Source of the DNA: Geopseudomonas sagittaria
GTDB taxonomy: Bacteria > Pseudomonadota > Gammaproteobacteria > Pseudomonadales > Pseudomonadaceae
Direction: 5' to 3'
DNA: 64,000 nt
NCBI RefSeq assembly: GCF_900115715.1
Contig: NZ_FOXM01000013.1
Span: 1 to 64,000, forward strand
Shown here: positions 9,602-21,394 of the stretch, piece by piece
How positions within the stretch are numbered: position 1 is the stretch's first letter
How the letters are laid out: every line of letters begins with the position of its first letter
The notes under the pieces: model-generated
What the model saw: only the letters and a program-made list of their open reading frames with translations
What the model was told of the DNA's origin: nothing
Database searches by the model: none
Made by a program: the position numbers and the translations under genes

Positions 9602-9623
9602 GGACTAAGGGTCGGAGAAAGAT

Positions 9624-9992
9624 ATGATTCAGACTCAATCCATGCTCGACGTCGCCGATAACAGCGGTGCCCGTCGCGTAATGTGCATCAAGGTCCTTGG
9701 TGGTTCGCACCGTCGTTACGCCGGTATTGGCGACATCATCAAGGTGACCGTGAAGGAAGCGATTCCGCGCGGCAAGGTGAAAAAAGGCCAGGTGATGAGT
9801 GCGGTCGTAGTCCGCACCCGTCACGGCGTGCGCCGTCCGGATGGCTCGATCATCCGCTTCGACGGCAATGCTGCGGTCCTGCTGAACAACAAGCAGGAGC
9901 CCATCGGCACCCGTATCTTTGGCCCGGTGACTCGCGAACTTCGTACCGAGAAGTTCATGAAGATCGTCTCCCTGGCCCCCGAAGTACTCTAA
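9624..9992 (+). CDS. rplN: 50S ribosomal protein L14
   Basis: L14 forms intersubunit bridges and is where the silencing factor RsfS binds. The 122-aa sequence is full length, starting [19 protein letters not shown]. In E. coli this gene begins the spc operon. Here it follows rpsQ by 22 nt with no visible promoter or terminator, so S10 and spc probably read through. Confidence 0.97.
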   Translation: MIQTQSMLDVADNSGARRVMCIKVLGGSHRRYAGIGDIIKVTVKEAIPRGKVKKGQVMSAVVVRTRHGVRRPDGSIIRFDGNAAVLLNNKQEPIGTRIFGPVTRELRTEKFMKIVSLAPEVL

Positions 9993-10004
9993 GGAGTAGC
10001 CGTC

Positions 10005-10319
10005 ATGCAAAAGATTCGTCGTGACGACGAAGTCATCGTCATCGCCGGCAAGGACAAGGGCAAGCGTGGCAAGGTGCTGAAGGTGCTCGCCGAAGACCGT
10101 CTGGTCATCGGTGGGATCAACCTGGTCAAGCGCCACACCAAGCCGAATCCGATGTCGGGCGTTCAAGGCGGTATCGTCGAGAAAGAAGCGCCGCTGCACG
10201 TTTCCAACGTTGCGATCTTCAATGCTGAAACCAACAAGGCTGATCGCGTTGGCTTCAAGGTCGAAGACGGCAAGAAAATTCGTGTCTTCAAGTCCACCCA
10301 GAAGCCGGTTGGCGCTTGA
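10005..10319 (+). CDS. rplX: 50S ribosomal protein L24
   Basis: L24 is an assembly-initiator 50S protein with a KOW motif, visible here as [16 protein letters not shown] near residues 10-25. The product is 104 aa, full length, with AAGGAG before the ATG. Confidence 0.97.
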   Translation: MQKIRRDDEVIVIAGKDKGKRGKVLKVLAEDRLVIGGINLVKRHTKPNPMSGVQGGIVEKEAPLHVSNVAIFNAETNKADRVGFKVEDGKKIRVFKSTQKPVGA

Positions 10320-10338
10320 GAATCATAGGTAAAACACC

Positions 10339-10878
10339 ATGGCACGATTGAAAGATATTTACCGGAACGAACTCGCTCCCAAGCTGAAGGAAGAACTCCA
10401 GCTTGCCAACGTGATGGAAATTCCGCGCATCACCAAAATCACCCTGAACATGGGCCTCGGCGAAGCGATCGGTGACAAGAAAGTCATCGAGCACGCGCTG
10501 GGCGACATGGAGAAGATCGCCGGCCAGAAGCCGGTGGTCACCTATGCTCGCAAGTCCATTGCCGGTTTCAAGGTCCGTGAGGGCTGGCCGATCGGTATCA
10601 AGGTGACTCTGCGTGGCGATCGCATGTACGAGTTCCTGGATCGTCTGATCACCATCTCCCTGCCGCGCGTGCGTGACTTCCGCGGCCTGAATGCCAAGTC
10701 CTTCGATGGTCGTGGCAACTACAGCATGGGCGTGAAAGAGCAGATCATCTTCCCGGAAATCGATTACGACAAGATCGATGCGCTGCGTGGTATGGACATC
10801 ACCCTGACCACCACCGCCCGTAGCGATGATGAAGGTCGTGCCCTGCTGCGCGCCTTCAAATTCCCGTTCCGCAACTGA
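10339..10878 (+). CDS. rplE: 50S ribosomal protein L5
   Basis: L5 binds 5S rRNA in the central protuberance and contacts P-site tRNA. The 179-aa sequence includes the family block [13 protein letters not shown] and is full length. In E. coli the S8 autoregulatory site overlaps the start of this gene. I did not establish such a fold here. Confidence 0.97.
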   Translation: MARLKDIYRNELAPKLKEELQLANVMEIPRITKITLNMGLGEAIGDKKVIEHALGDMEKIAGQKPVVTYARKSIAGFKVREGWPIGIKVTLRGDRMYEFLDRLITISLPRVRDFRGLNAKSFDGRGNYSMGVKEQIIFPEIDYDKIDALRGMDITLTTTARSDDEGRALLRAFKFPFRN

Positions 10879-10891
10879 TTGGAGTAGGAAC

Positions 10892-11197
10892 ATGGCCAAA
10901 ACTAGCATGAAGAACCGTGAGCTGAAGCGTCAGCAAACGGTCGCGAAGTACGCCAAGAAGCGTGCCGAGCTGAAAGCTGTCATTGCCAGCCCGAACTCCA
11001 CTCCGGAGCAGCGCTGGGAAGCCCTGGTAGCCCTGCAAAAGCAGCCGCGCGATGCCTCGCCGAGCCGCCTGCGCAACCGCTGCCGCATCACCGGTCGTCC
11101 GCACGGCTACTACCGCAAGTTCGGCCTGAGCCGTAACAAGCTGCGCGAAGCGGCGATGCGTGGTGACGTGCCGGGTCTGGTCAAGGCCAGCTGGTAA
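10892..11197 (+). CDS. rpsN: 30S ribosomal protein S14 (long, zinc-free type)
   Basis: S14 sits in the 30S head near S3 and S10. The 101-aa product is the long form without the CXXC pairs of the short zinc-binding type. The ATG at 10892 is chosen from GGAGTAGGAA upstream and the start [16 protein letters not shown] terminator and a new promoter follow it, so it is the last gene of the first transcription block. Confidence 0.96.
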   Translation: MAKTSMKNRELKRQQTVAKYAKKRAELKAVIASPNSTPEQRWEALVALQKQPRDASPSRLRNRCRITGRPHGYYRKFGLSRNKLREAAMRGDVPGLVKASW

Positions 11198-11203
11198 GGC
11201 GTC

Positions 11204-11225
11204 GCTCCCGGGCTTGCCCGGGAGC
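11204..11225 (+). repeat. Short palindrome after rpsN
   Basis: A 10-bp inverted repeat (GCTCCCGGGC/GCCCGGGAGC) with two unpaired bases lies 6 nt after the rpsN stop, directly ahead of the T-tailed terminator. It may block 3' exonucleases or slow the ribosome. Confidence 0.6.
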
Positions 11226-11233
11226 CTCGCAAG

Positions 11234-11268
11234 ACGAATCAAGCCCCTCTGGGGCTTGATTCGTTTTT
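11234..11268 (+). terminator. Terminator inside the spc operon (rpsN-rpsH)
   Basis: Arms ACGAATCAAGCCCC (11234-11247) and GGGGCTTGATTCGT (11251-11264) form a perfect 14-bp stem with loop TCT, followed by five T. This is a textbook intrinsic terminator. Its 3' arm supplies the -35 element of the next promoter. Confidence 0.92.
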
Positions 11269-11284
11269 GATCATTCTCTAGAAT
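11256..11284 (+). promoter_or_regulatory. Sigma-70 promoter for rpsH and downstream genes
   Basis: TTGATT (11256-11261) lies within the 3' arm of the terminator. After 17 nt comes TAGAAT (11279-11284). Start of transcription would be near 11291, giving a leader of about 80 nt before rpsH. Confidence 0.8.
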
Positions 11285-11290
11285 GTCTGG

Positions 11291-11372
11291 CTCGCCTGAG
11301 CCTGGCATTCGTGCCCGGGTTGCGGGCAAATACGGCCGAAAGGCTTTTTTTTGTTTCAGGAGCATCAAGCCC
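11291..11372 (+). other. rpsH leader with hairpins and T8 run
   Basis: The leader contains a 5-bp stem GCCCG/CGGGC (11313-11327). It also has a small GGCC-GAAA-GGCT hairpin (11334-11345) running into eight T (11345-11352), just before the rpsH ribosome-binding site AGGAG. The stem is short for a terminator, so attenuation or a ribosomal-protein binding site is only a possibility. Confidence 0.4.
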
Positions 11373-11765
11373 ATGAGTATGCAGGACCCGTTAGCGGACA
11401 TGCTAACTCGTATCCGTAATGCCCAGATGGCTGAGAAGACCGTGGTTAGCATGCCGTCTTCCAAGCTGAAGGCAGCAGTCGCCAAAGTCCTCAAGGACGA
11501 AGGCTACATTGCGGATTTCCAGGTCAGCGGCGACGTCAAGCAGCAGCTGTCCATCGAGCTGAAGTATTTCGAAGGCAAGCCGGTCATCGAAGAGCTCAAG
11601 CGTGTGAGCCGTCCCGGCCTGCGCCAGTACAAGGCTGTTGAGCAGCTGCCGAAAGTTCGCGGCGGCCTCGGCGTTTCCATCGTCTCCACCAACAAGGGTG
11701 TGATGACGGATCGTGCTGCTCGCGCTGCCGGTGTCGGCGGCGAAGTGCTCTGCACCGTATTCTAA
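11373..11765 (+). CDS. rpsH: 30S ribosomal protein S8
   Basis: S8 is a primary 16S binder and the autogenous repressor of spc in E. coli. The 130-aa product begins [18 protein letters not shown] with AGGAG upstream. The alternative ATG two codons later would also work. It heads the second spc block here, behind its own promoter. Confidence 0.97.
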   Translation: MSMQDPLADMLTRIRNAQMAEKTVVSMPSSKLKAAVAKVLKDEGYIADFQVSGDVKQQLSIELKYFEGKPVIEELKRVSRPGLRQYKAVEQLPKVRGGLGVSIVSTNKGVMTDRAARAAGVGGEVLCTVF

Positions 11766-11777
11766 GGGGGGATCAGC

Positions 11778-12311
11778 ATGTCTCGCGTTGCTAAGAACCC
11801 CGTCAAGCTGCCCGCCGGTGTCGAAGTTCAGTTGACCGGCCAGCAGCTTTCGGTGAAGGGTGCCAAGGGCGCTCTGGAACTGAAGGTGCATCCTTCGGTG
11901 GAAGTGATTCAGGAAGCTGGTGAGCTGCGCTTTGCTGCACGCAATGGCGATCAGCAGACCCGCGCCATGGCCGGTACCACCCGTGCCCTGGTGAACAACA
12001 TGGTGGTAGGTGTCAGCGAAGGCTTCCAGCGCAAGCTGCAGCTGGTTGGCGTCGGCTACCGTGCTCAGGCCAAAGGTCAGATTCTGTCGCTGGCCCTCGG
12101 CTTCTCGCATCCGGTCGAGTACGAACTGCCGGAAGGCGTCACCGCCGAGACCCCGAGCCAGACCGATATCCTGATCAAGGGCATCGACAAGCAGGTGGTT
12201 GGTCAGGTGGCTGCCGAAATCCGCGACTTCCGTCGTCCGGAACCTTACAAAGGTAAGGGTGTGCGTTACGCCGACGAAGTTGTCCGTCGTAAAGAAGCCA
12301 AGAAGAAGTAG
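11778..12311 (+). CDS. rplF: 50S ribosomal protein L6
   Basis: L6 lies near the sarcin-ricin loop and the factor-binding site. The 177-aa product has two similar alpha/beta repeats, with the signature [11 protein letters not shown] near the C-terminus. It is spaced 12 nt from rpsH and 10 nt from rplR. Confidence 0.97.
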   Translation: MSRVAKNPVKLPAGVEVQLTGQQLSVKGAKGALELKVHPSVEVIQEAGELRFAARNGDQQTRAMAGTTRALVNNMVVGVSEGFQRKLQLVGVGYRAQAKGQILSLALGFSHPVEYELPEGVTAETPSQTDILIKGIDKQVVGQVAAEIRDFRRPEPYKGKGVRYADEVVRRKEAKKK

Positions 12312-12321
12312 GGCATAGCAA

Positions 12322-12672
12322 ATGAGCGACAAGAAAGTAATCCGTCTGCGTCGCGCTCGCCAGGCACGCCTGAAGATGCGCGAGCTGGAGGCCGTACGCC
12401 TTTGCGTGTACCGCTCTTCTCAGCACATGTACGCCCAGGTCATTTCGGCCGACGGCGGCAAGGTCCTGGCCAGCGCATCGACTCTGGACGCAGAGCTGCG
12501 TGGCGCTGCCAGCGGCAACGTCGAAGCTGCCAAGAAGGTTGGCCTGCTGGTCGCCGAGCGCGCGAAAGCCGCCGGTGTCACCCAGGTGGCATTTGACCGT
12601 TCTGGCTTCAAGTACCACGGCCGTGTCAAGGCACTGGCCGACGCTGCTCGTGAAGGCGGGCTGGAGTTCTAA
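12322..12672 (+). CDS. rplR: 50S ribosomal protein L18
   Basis: L18 binds 5S rRNA and brings it into the central protuberance with L5. The 116-aa protein has the basic N-terminal tail and the conserved C-terminal block [21 protein letters not shown]. rpsE starts 3 nt after its stop. Confidence 0.97.
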   Translation: MSDKKVIRLRRARQARLKMRELEAVRLCVYRSSQHMYAQVISADGGKVLASASTLDAELRGAASGNVEAAKKVGLLVAERAKAAGVTQVAFDRSGFKYHGRVKALADAAREGGLEF

Positions 12673-12675
12673 GTT

Positions 12676-13176
12676 ATGGCTAATAACGAGCAGAAGCGCG
12701 ACGAAGGCTACATCGAGAAGCTGATCCAGGTTAACCGCGTTGCCAAGACCGTGAAAGGTGGTCGTATCTTCACCTTCACCGCGCTGACCGTGGTGGGCGA
12801 TGGCAAGGGTCGTGTCGGCTTCGGTCGCGGCAAGTCCCGCGAAGTGCCGGCCGCCATCCAGAAGGCGATGGAAGCTGCACGCCGCAACATGATCCAGGTC
12901 GATCTGAACGGCACCACCCTGCAGTACCAGATCAAGTCTGCCCATGGCGCCTCCAAGGTGTACATGCAGCCGGCTTCGGAAGGTACGGGTGTCATCGCCG
13001 GCGGCGCCATGCGTGCCGTGCTGGAAGTGGCTGGTGTGCAGAACGTCCTGGCCAAGTGCTACGGTTCGACCAACCCGGTGAACGTGGTACACGCCACCTT
13101 CAAGGGTCTGAAGAACATGCAGTCCCCGGACTCCGTGGCAGCCAAGCGTGGCAAGCGTGTCGAGGAGATTCTCTGA
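12676..13176 (+). CDS. rpsE: 30S ribosomal protein S5
   Basis: S5 helps accuracy and lines the mRNA entry site. The 166-aa product has the N-terminal double-stranded-RNA-binding-like domain with [16 protein letters not shown] and the C-terminal S5 domain. No usual ribosome-binding site separates it from rplR, so coupling is likely. Confidence 0.97.
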   Translation: MANNEQKRDEGYIEKLIQVNRVAKTVKGGRIFTFTALTVVGDGKGRVGFGRGKSREVPAAIQKAMEAARRNMIQVDLNGTTLQYQIKSAHGASKVYMQPASEGTGVIAGGAMRAVLEVAGVQNVLAKCYGSTNPVNVVHATFKGLKNMQSPDSVAAKRGKRVEEIL

Positions 13177-13178
13177 TC

Positions 13179-13361
13179 ATGTCGAATGCCAAGATCAAGG
13201 TCACTCTGATCAAGAGCGTGAACGGTCGTCTGGCCAATCACAAGGCGTGCGTCAAGGGTCTCGGCCTGCGTCGCATCAACCACACAGTAGAAGTCATTGA
13301 TACTCCCGAGAATCGCGGGATGATCAACAAGGCCTACTACCTGCTGCGTGTGGAGGGTTAA
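13179..13361 (+). CDS. rpmD: 50S ribosomal protein L30
   Basis: L30 is a small 50S protein. The 60-aa product starts at ATG 13179, two bases after the rpsE stop, with GAGGAG inside the end of rpsE. The sequence [18 protein letters not shown] fits the family. It leads straight into rplO, 3 nt away. Confidence 0.95.
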   Translation: MSNAKIKVTLIKSVNGRLANHKACVKGLGLRRINHTVEVIDTPENRGMINKAYYLLRVEG

Positions 13362-13364
13362 TCC

Positions 13365-13799
13365 ATGCAACTGAACGATCTGCGTTCCGCGCCGGGTGCC
13401 CGTCGCGAAAAGCTGCGTCCGGGCCGTGGTATCGGTAGCGGCCTCGGCAAGACCGGTGGCCGCGGCCACAAGGGTCAGACCTCCCGTTCCGGTGGCAAGA
13501 TTGCTCCCGGCTTCGAGGGCGGCCAGCAGCCCCTGCACCGTCGTCTGCCGAAGTTCGGCTTCACCTCGCTGAAGGCCATGGATCGTGCGGAAATCCGCAC
13601 CTCCGAGCTGGCCAAGGTGGCAGGTGGTGTCGTCACCGTGCAGGCGCTCAAGGATGCCAACCTGATCAACCAGCACGTACAGCGCGTGAAAGTCATGCTG
13701 TCCGGCGAGGTTGTCGGTGCGGTCACTCTGAAAGGTATCGCCGTCACCAAGGGTGCGCGTGCGGCTATCGAAGCAGCTGGCGGCAAAATCGAGGACTAA
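13365..13799 (+). CDS. rplO: 50S ribosomal protein L15
   Basis: L15 is a late-assembly 50S protein with a Gly/Arg-rich N-terminal extension ([19 protein letters not shown]) and a globular C-terminal domain. It is 144 aa, full length. Its TAA is followed immediately by the secY ATG with no gap. Confidence 0.97.
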   Translation: MQLNDLRSAPGARREKLRPGRGIGSGLGKTGGRGHKGQTSRSGGKIAPGFEGGQQPLHRRLPKFGFTSLKAMDRAEIRTSELAKVAGGVVTVQALKDANLINQHVQRVKVMLSGEVVGAVTLKGIAVTKGARAAIEAAGGKIED

Positions 13800-15128
13800 A
13801 TGGCTAAGCAAGGTGCTCTCTCCGCGCTCAGCAATGGCGGGCTGTCCGAGCTCTGGGCTCGTTTGCGTTTCCTGTTCATGGCGATCATCGTCTATCGGAT
13901 CGGCGCGCACATCCCAGTGCCCGGGATCAACCCTGACCGGCTGGCCGAACTGTTCCGGCAGAACGAGGGGACCATTCTTAGCCTGTTCAACATGTTTTCC
14001 GGCGGCGCGCTCGAGCGCATGAGCATCTTTGCACTGGGGATCATGCCGTACATCTCGGCATCGATCATCATGCAGCTGATGACGGCGGTCAGTCCGCAGC
14101 TGGAGCAGTTGAAGAAGGAAGGTGAGGCTGGTCGTCGCAAGATCAGCCAATACACCCGCTACGGTACTGTTGTCCTGGCACTGGTTCAGGCCATCGGTAT
14201 GTCCGTTGGTCTGGCCAGTCAGGGTGTGGCCTTCAGCACCGATTTCGGCTTCCACTTCGTGGCCGTCACCACCTTCGTGGCGGGGGCGATGTTCATGATG
14301 TGGCTGGGCGAGCAGATCACCGAGCGCGGCGTCGGCAATGGCATCTCGATGCTGATCTTTGCCGGTATCGTTGCTGGTCTGCCGTCGGCGATCGGGCAGT
14401 CTTTCGAGTCTGCCCGCCAGGGTGATATCAACATCTTCGCCCTGATCGCCATCGGTCTGCTGGCGGTAGCGATCATCGGTTTCGTGGTGTTCATCGAGCG
14501 TGGTCAGCGTCGCATCGCGGTGCACTACGCCAAGCGTCAGCAGGGCCGCAAGGTCTTCGCTGCGCAGACCAGCCACCTGCCGCTGAAGGTGAACATGGCC
14601 GGGGTCATCCCGGCGATCTTCGCCAGCAGCATCCTGCTGTTCCCGGCCTCCCTGGGCGCCTGGTTCGGTCAGAGTGAAGGCATGGGCTGGATGCAGGACA
14701 TCGCGCAAGCCATCGCTCCCGGTCAGCCTTTGAACATTCTGCTGTTTGGTGCAGGGGTGATTTTCTTCTGCTTCTTCTACACAGCACTGATGTTCAATCC
14801 GAAGGACGTGGCGGAAAACCTGAAGAAGTCCGGTGCCTTCATTCCGGGTATCCGTCCCGGCGAGCAGTCCGCGCGCTACATCGATGGTGTGCTGACCCGC
14901 TTGACCATGTTCGGTGCTCTGTACATGACGGCCGTCTGCCTGCTGCCCCAGTTCCTGGTGGTGGCGGCCAATGTGCCGTTCTATCTTGGCGGGACCTCGT
15001 TGCTGATCGTCGTGGTGGTTGTTATGGACTTCATGTCCCAAGTACAATCGCACCTCGTTTCGCACCAGTACGATTCCCTGATGAAGAAAGCCAACCTGAA
15101 GGGCTATGGCAGCGGAATGCTCCGCTGA
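13800..15128 (+). CDS. secY: Protein translocase subunit SecY
   Basis: SecY is the ten-helix channel of the Sec translocon in the inner membrane, working with SecE, SecG and SecA. The 442-aa protein shows the expected hydrophobic segments, the conserved [13 protein letters not shown] stretch, and cytoplasmic loops rich in Arg/Lys. It begins directly after the rplO stop. SecE, usually encoded next to nusG, is not in this window. Confidence 0.97.
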   Translation: MAKQGALSALSNGGLSELWARLRFLFMAIIVYRIGAHIPVPGINPDRLAELFRQNEGTILSLFNMFSGGALERMSIFALGIMPYISASIIMQLMTAVSPQLEQLKKEGEAGRRKISQYTRYGTVVLALVQAIGMSVGLASQGVAFSTDFGFHFVAVTTFVAGAMFMMWLGEQITERGVGNGISMLIFAGIVAGLPSAIGQSFESARQGDINIFALIAIGLLAVAIIGFVVFIERGQRRIAVHYAKRQQGRKVFAAQTSHLPLKVNMAGVIPAIFASSILLFPASLGAWFGQSEGMGWMQDIAQAIAPGQPLNILLFGAGVIFFCFFYTALMFNPKDVAENLKKSGAFIPGIRPGEQSARYIDGVLTRLTMFGALYMTAVCLLPQFLVVAANVPFYLGGTSLLIVVVVVMDFMSQVQSHLVSHQYDSLMKKANLKGYGSGMLR

Positions 15129-15156
15129 TCCACCCGTAAGGTTCGAGGAGTTGGTG

Positions 15157-15273
15157 ATGAAAGTTCGTGCATCGGTCAAGAAGCTGTGCCGCAATTGCAA
15201 GATCGTTCGCCGTGAAGGCGTCGTCCGTGTGATCTGCAGCGCAGAGCCGCGCCACAAGCAGCGCCAAGGCTGA
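15157..15273 (+). CDS. rpmJ: 50S ribosomal protein L36 (zinc-binding type)
   Basis: This 38-aa gene reads [17 protein letters not shown]... and ends KQRQG. Cys11, Cys14, Cys27 and His33 are the zinc ligands, so this is the zinc-dependent form. GAGGAG lies 7-8 nt before the ATG. It is the last gene of the spc block and is followed by a terminator. Confidence 0.97.
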   Translation: MKVRASVKKLCRNCKIVRREGVVRVICSAEPRHKQRQG

Positions 15274-15288
15274 GTGTGATCTGCGAAC

Positions 15289-15331
15289 CAACCCGGTAGC
15301 TAGTGCGCTGCCGGGTTGATTATTTGTTTTT
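15289..15331 (+). terminator. Terminator after rpmJ
   Basis: Arms CAACCCGGTAGC (15289-15300) and GCTGCCGGGTTG (15307-15318) form a 12-bp stem with one wobble position. ATTATTTGTTTTT follows. The 3' arm end also contributes to the following promoter. Confidence 0.85.
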
Positions 15332-15344
15332 ACAGCGTTAACAT
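15316..15344 (+). promoter_or_regulatory. Sigma-70 promoter of the alpha operon
   Basis: TTGATT (15316-15321), 17 nt, then TAACAT (15339-15344). The -35 overlaps the end of the rpmJ terminator stem, repeating the arrangement at rpsN-rpsH. The leader before rpsM would be about 50 nt. Confidence 0.75.
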
Positions 15345-15401
15345 TCGCGCCCTTTTCTTGGCTTCCGGGGCGCGGATAGCTGTCAATTGGAGTTTTTCTG
15401 A

Positions 15402-15758
15402 ATGGCCCGTATTGCAGGCGTCAACATTCCGGATAACAAACACACTGTTATCTCGCTGACCTACATCTATGGTGTTGGTCGCACTACCGCGCAGAACATC
15501 TGTGCGGCCACCGGGGTCAACCCGGCGGCGAAAATCAAGGATCTCTCGGACGAGCAGATCGAGCAGCTGCGTGGCGAAGTCGCCAAGTTCACCACTGAAG
15601 GTGACCTGCGCCGCGAAATCAACATGAACATCAAGCGCCTGATGGACCTCGGCTGCTACCGCGGCCTGCGTCACCGTCGCGGCCTGCCGGTTCGTGGTCA
15701 GCGCACCAAGACCAACGCCCGTACCCGCAAGGGTCCGCGCAAGCCGATCCGCAAGTAA
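15402..15758 (+). CDS. rpsM: 30S ribosomal protein S13
   Basis: S13 forms head bridges to the 50S subunit and contacts P-site tRNA through its basic tail. The 118-aa product ([17 protein letters not shown] start, [10 protein letters not shown] end) is full length. It is first in the alpha operon, behind TTGGAG. Confidence 0.97.
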   Translation: MARIAGVNIPDNKHTVISLTYIYGVGRTTAQNICAATGVNPAAKIKDLSDEQIEQLRGEVAKFTTEGDLRREINMNIKRLMDLGCYRGLRHRRGLPVRGQRTKTNARTRKGPRKPIRK

Positions 15759-15788
15759 TCGCATCCGCGCATCGACAGGAATCTAGTC

Positions 15789-16178
15789 ATGGCAAAACCT
15801 GCTGCTCGTCCTCGCAAGAAAATCAAAAAGACAGTGGTTGATGGCATCGCCCACATTCACGCGTCTTTCAACAACACCATCGTGACCATCACCGACCGTC
15901 AGGGCAACGCTCTGTCCTGGGCGACCTCGGGTGGTTCCGGTTTCCGCGGCTCGCGCAAGAGCACTCCGTTCGCTGCCCAGGTTGCAGCCGAGCGCGCCGG
16001 TCAGGCCGCTCTGGAGTACGGCCTGAAGAACCTCGACGTCAACGTCAAGGGTCCGGGTCCGGGCCGTGAATCCGCTGTGCGTGCTCTGAACGCCTGCGGC
16101 TACAAGATTGCCAGCATCACCGACGTGACGCCCATCCCGCATAACGGGTGCCGTCCGCCGAAGAAGCGTCGCGTGTAA
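15789..16178 (+). CDS. rpsK: 30S ribosomal protein S11
   Basis: S11 lies on the 30S platform near the E-site mRNA. The 129-aa protein contains the conserved [16 protein letters not shown] and ends PPKKRRV as in most bacteria. It is 30 nt after rpsM and 16 nt before rpsD. Confidence 0.97.
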   Translation: MAKPAARPRKKIKKTVVDGIAHIHASFNNTIVTITDRQGNALSWATSGGSGFRGSRKSTPFAAQVAAERAGQAALEYGLKNLDVNVKGPGPGRESAVRALNACGYKIASITDVTPIPHNGCRPPKKRRV

Positions 16179-16194
16179 AAGGAGACAGTGAAGA

Positions 16195-16815
16195 ATGGCT
16201 CGTTACATTGGTCCCAAATGCAAACTGTCCCGTCGCGAAGGCACTGACCTTTTCCTCAAGAGCGGCGCTCGCGCCCTCGAGTCGAAGTGCAATATCGAAG
16301 CGGCTCCCGGTATCCACGGCCAGCGTCGTGGTCGCCTGTCCGAGTACGGCACCCAGCTGCGTGAAAAGCAGAAAGTCCGCCGCATCTACGGTGTGCTGGA
16401 GCGTCAGTTCAGCGGTTACTACAAGGAAGCAACCCGTCGCAAGGGTTCGACCGGCGAGAACCTGCTGCAACTGCTCGAGTGCCGCCTGGACAACGTCGTA
16501 TACCGCATGGGCTACGGTGCTACCCGCGCCGAATCCCGTCAGCTGGTTTCGCACAAGGCCATCACCGTCAACGGTCAGACCGTCAACATCCCGTCTTACC
16601 AAGTCAAGGCCGGCGACGTAGTCGCTGTCCGCGAGAAGGCCAAGAACCAGCTGCGTATCGCCCAGGCTCTCGAGCTGTGCGCCCAGCGTGGCCGCGTTGA
16701 GTGGGTGGAAGTTGATGCCGAGAAGAAGTCCGGCGTGTTCAAGAGCGTGCCGGCTCGCGGCGATCTGTCCGCTGACATCAACGAAAACCTGATTGTCGAG
16801 CTCTACTCGAAGTAA
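16195..16815 (+). CDS. rpsD: 30S ribosomal protein S4
   Basis: S4 initiates 30S assembly and is the alpha-operon repressor in E. coli. The 206-aa product has the N-terminal domain and an S4 RNA-binding fold around residues 95-155 ([20 protein letters not shown]). The N-terminal region carries only one Cys near residue 9 and one near 31, not a full zinc knuckle. Confidence 0.97.
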   Translation: MARYIGPKCKLSRREGTDLFLKSGARALESKCNIEAAPGIHGQRRGRLSEYGTQLREKQKVRRIYGVLERQFSGYYKEATRRKGSTGENLLQLLECRLDNVVYRMGYGATRAESRQLVSHKAITVNGQTVNIPSYQVKAGDVVAVREKAKNQLRIAQALELCAQRGRVEWVEVDAEKKSGVFKSVPARGDLSADINENLIVELYSK

Positions 16816-16837
16816 GAGCTAGAAAATAGGTGCATCC

Positions 16838-17839
16838 ATGCAGAGTTCGGTAAATGAGTTTCTGACCCCCCGTCATATCGACGTTCAGGTGGTCAGCCCG
16901 ACCCGCGCCAAGATCACGCTCGAGCCTCTCGAGCGCGGCTTTGGTCACACACTGGGCAACGCGCTGCGTCGCATCCTGTTGTCCTCCATGCCCGGCTGTG
17001 CAGTGGTTGAGGCTGAAATCGATGGCGTACTCCACGAGTACAGCGCCATCGAGGGTGTGCAGGAAGATGTCATCGAGATCCTGCTCAACCTGAAAGGCCT
17101 GGCCATCAAGCTGCACGGTCGTGATGAAGTGACGCTGACCCTGGCGAAGAAGGGCGCGGGTGTGGTGACCGCTGCCGATATTCAGCTGGATCACGATGTC
17201 GAGATCGTCAACGGTGATCACGTGATCGCCCACCTGGCGGACAACGGCGCCCTGAACATGCGTCTGAAAGTGGCGCGCGGCCGTGGCTACGAGCCCGCCG
17301 ACGCCCGTCAGAGCGACGAGGATGAAAGCCGTTCGATCGGCCGCCTCCAGCTCGACGCCTCGTTCAGCCCGGTGCGTCGTCTCGCCTACGTGGTGGAAAG
17401 CGCCCGTGTCGAGCAGCGCACCAACCTGGACAAGCTGGTGCTTGACCTGGAAACCAACGGTACCCTCGATCCCGAAGAGGCCATTCGTCGTGCCGCGACC
17501 ATCCTGCAGCAGCAGCTGGCCGCGTTCGTCGACCTCAAGGGTGACAGTGCACCGGTGGTGGAAGAGCAGGAAGACGAGATCGATCCGATCCTGCTGCGCC
17601 CCGTCGACGATCTGGAACTGACCGTGCGTTCGGCCAACTGCCTGAAGGCAGAGAACATCTACTACATCGGTGACCTGATCCAGCGCACCGAAGTGGAGTT
17701 GCTCAAGACGCCGAACCTGGGCAAGAAGTCCCTGACCGAGATCAAGGACGTTCTGGCTTCCCGCGGTCTTTCCCTCGGCATGCGCCTCGACAATTGGCCG
17801 CCGGCAAGTCTGAAAAAGGATGATAAGGCGACTGCCTGA
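16838..17839 (+). CDS. rpoA: RNA polymerase alpha subunit
   Basis: RpoA dimerises to seed RNA polymerase assembly. Its C-terminal domain contacts UP elements and activators. The 333-aa product has the N-terminal assembly domain ([20 protein letters not shown]), an acidic linker around residues 230-250, and the helix-hairpin-helix CTD ([19 protein letters not shown]). It is cotranscribed with S4 and L17. The rpoB and rpoC genes are not in the window. Confidence 0.98.
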   Translation: MQSSVNEFLTPRHIDVQVVSPTRAKITLEPLERGFGHTLGNALRRILLSSMPGCAVVEAEIDGVLHEYSAIEGVQEDVIEILLNLKGLAIKLHGRDEVTLTLAKKGAGVVTAADIQLDHDVEIVNGDHVIAHLADNGALNMRLKVARGRGYEPADARQSDEDESRSIGRLQLDASFSPVRRLAYVVESARVEQRTNLDKLVLDLETNGTLDPEEAIRRAATILQQQLAAFVDLKGDSAPVVEEQEDEIDPILLRPVDDLELTVRSANCLKAENIYYIGDLIQRTEVELLKTPNLGKKSLTEIKDVLASRGLSLGMRLDNWPPASLKKDDKATA

Positions 17840-17884
17840 TCGTCCCTAATCACCGAACTCAAGGTTTGGTAAGGAATTTCAATC

Positions 17885-18274
17885 ATGCGTCATCGTAAAA
17901 GTGGCCGTCACCTGAGCCGCACCAGCGCCCACCGCAGTGCCATGTTCCAGAACATGGCGGTGTCGCTGTTCGAACACGAGCTGATCAAGACCACCCTGCC
18001 CAAGGCGAAAGAGCTGCGTCGCGTTGCCGAGCCGCTGATCACCCTGGCCAAGGAAGACAGCGTCGCCAACCGTCGTCTGGCTTTCGACCGCACCCGTTCC
18101 AAGGAAGCGGTCGGCAAGCTGTTCAACGAGCTGGGCAAGCGCTACGCCAACCGTCCGGGCGGCTACCTGCGCATCCTCAAGTGCGGTTTCCGTGCTGGCG
18201 ACAACGCGCCCATGGCGTACGTCGAGCTGGTTGATCGTCCGGTTGCCGGCGCTGTGGAAGCAGCTGCCGAGTAA
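17885..18274 (+). CDS. rplQ: 50S ribosomal protein L17
   Basis: L17 lies at the base of the 50S near the exit. The 129-aa protein begins [17 protein letters not shown], the family signature. It closes the ribosomal cluster and is followed by a terminator. In P. aeruginosa katA and bfrA come next; here uvrA follows directly on the other strand. Confidence 0.97.
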   Translation: MRHRKSGRHLSRTSAHRSAMFQNMAVSLFEHELIKTTLPKAKELRRVAEPLITLAKEDSVANRRLAFDRTRSKEAVGKLFNELGKRYANRPGGYLRILKCGFRAGDNAPMAYVELVDRPVAGAVEAAAE

Positions 18275-18292
18275 GTTCGGGTGATTCACAAG

Positions 18293-18320
18293 AAACCGGG
18301 CCCAGTGCCCGGTTTTTTGT
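18293..18320 (+). terminator. Terminator after rplQ
   Basis: Arms AACCGGGC (18294-18301) and GCCCGGTT (18307-18314) are followed by a T run reaching 18318. It ends the alpha operon 20 nt after rplQ. Confidence 0.9.
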
Positions 18321-18369
18321 TGCCTGCGTTTTCTGCTCAGGGAATCGCTGCCGAGCATTCCGGGCACGG

Positions 18370-18409
18370 ATGCGACAAGGCCGGGCATGAAGGCCCGGCC
18401 TTGTCGCAT
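18370..18409 (-). terminator. Long hairpin at the 3' end of uvrA
   Basis: Arms at 18370-18386 and 18393-18409 form a perfect 17-bp GC-rich stem with a 6-nt loop, 22 nt past the uvrA stop. Neither strand has a T run after it. It may act as a weak or factor-assisted terminator between the convergent rplQ and uvrA transcripts, or protect the uvrA 3' end. Confidence 0.55.
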
Positions 18410-18430
18410 GCGACTGGATGGGCGAAGGAT

Positions 18431-21265
<2,835 letters not shown>

Positions 21266-21296
21266 TGCGGCCTCGCATGGCGGGCGGAAACCCACG

Positions 21297-21326
21297 AGTA
21301 TACGGCCGCCTTCGGCCGAGCGGCAA
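21297..21326 (-). promoter_or_regulatory. Promoter of uvrA
   Basis: On the minus strand TTGCCG (21326-21321), an 18-nt spacer and TATACT (21302-21297) form a plausible sigma-70 promoter. It leaves about 25 nt of leader before the GTG start. Confidence 0.6.
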
Positions 21327-21394
21327 AGCGCCGCGCCTGTGCCGGCGGGCGTGGTGCTGCTAGAATTGCGCCCCCCGTTTTTCGAGATGTAGCC

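Noticed and set aside
13059-15257. 732-codon open frame antisense to rplO and secY
   Set aside because: It mirrors the codon bias of the real genes on the other strand and has no recognisable domain. Long antisense frames are expected at this GC content.
21266-21394. LexA (SOS) box in the uvrA-transporter intergenic region
   Set aside because: I looked for a CTG-N10-CAG palindrome and found none that was convincing.
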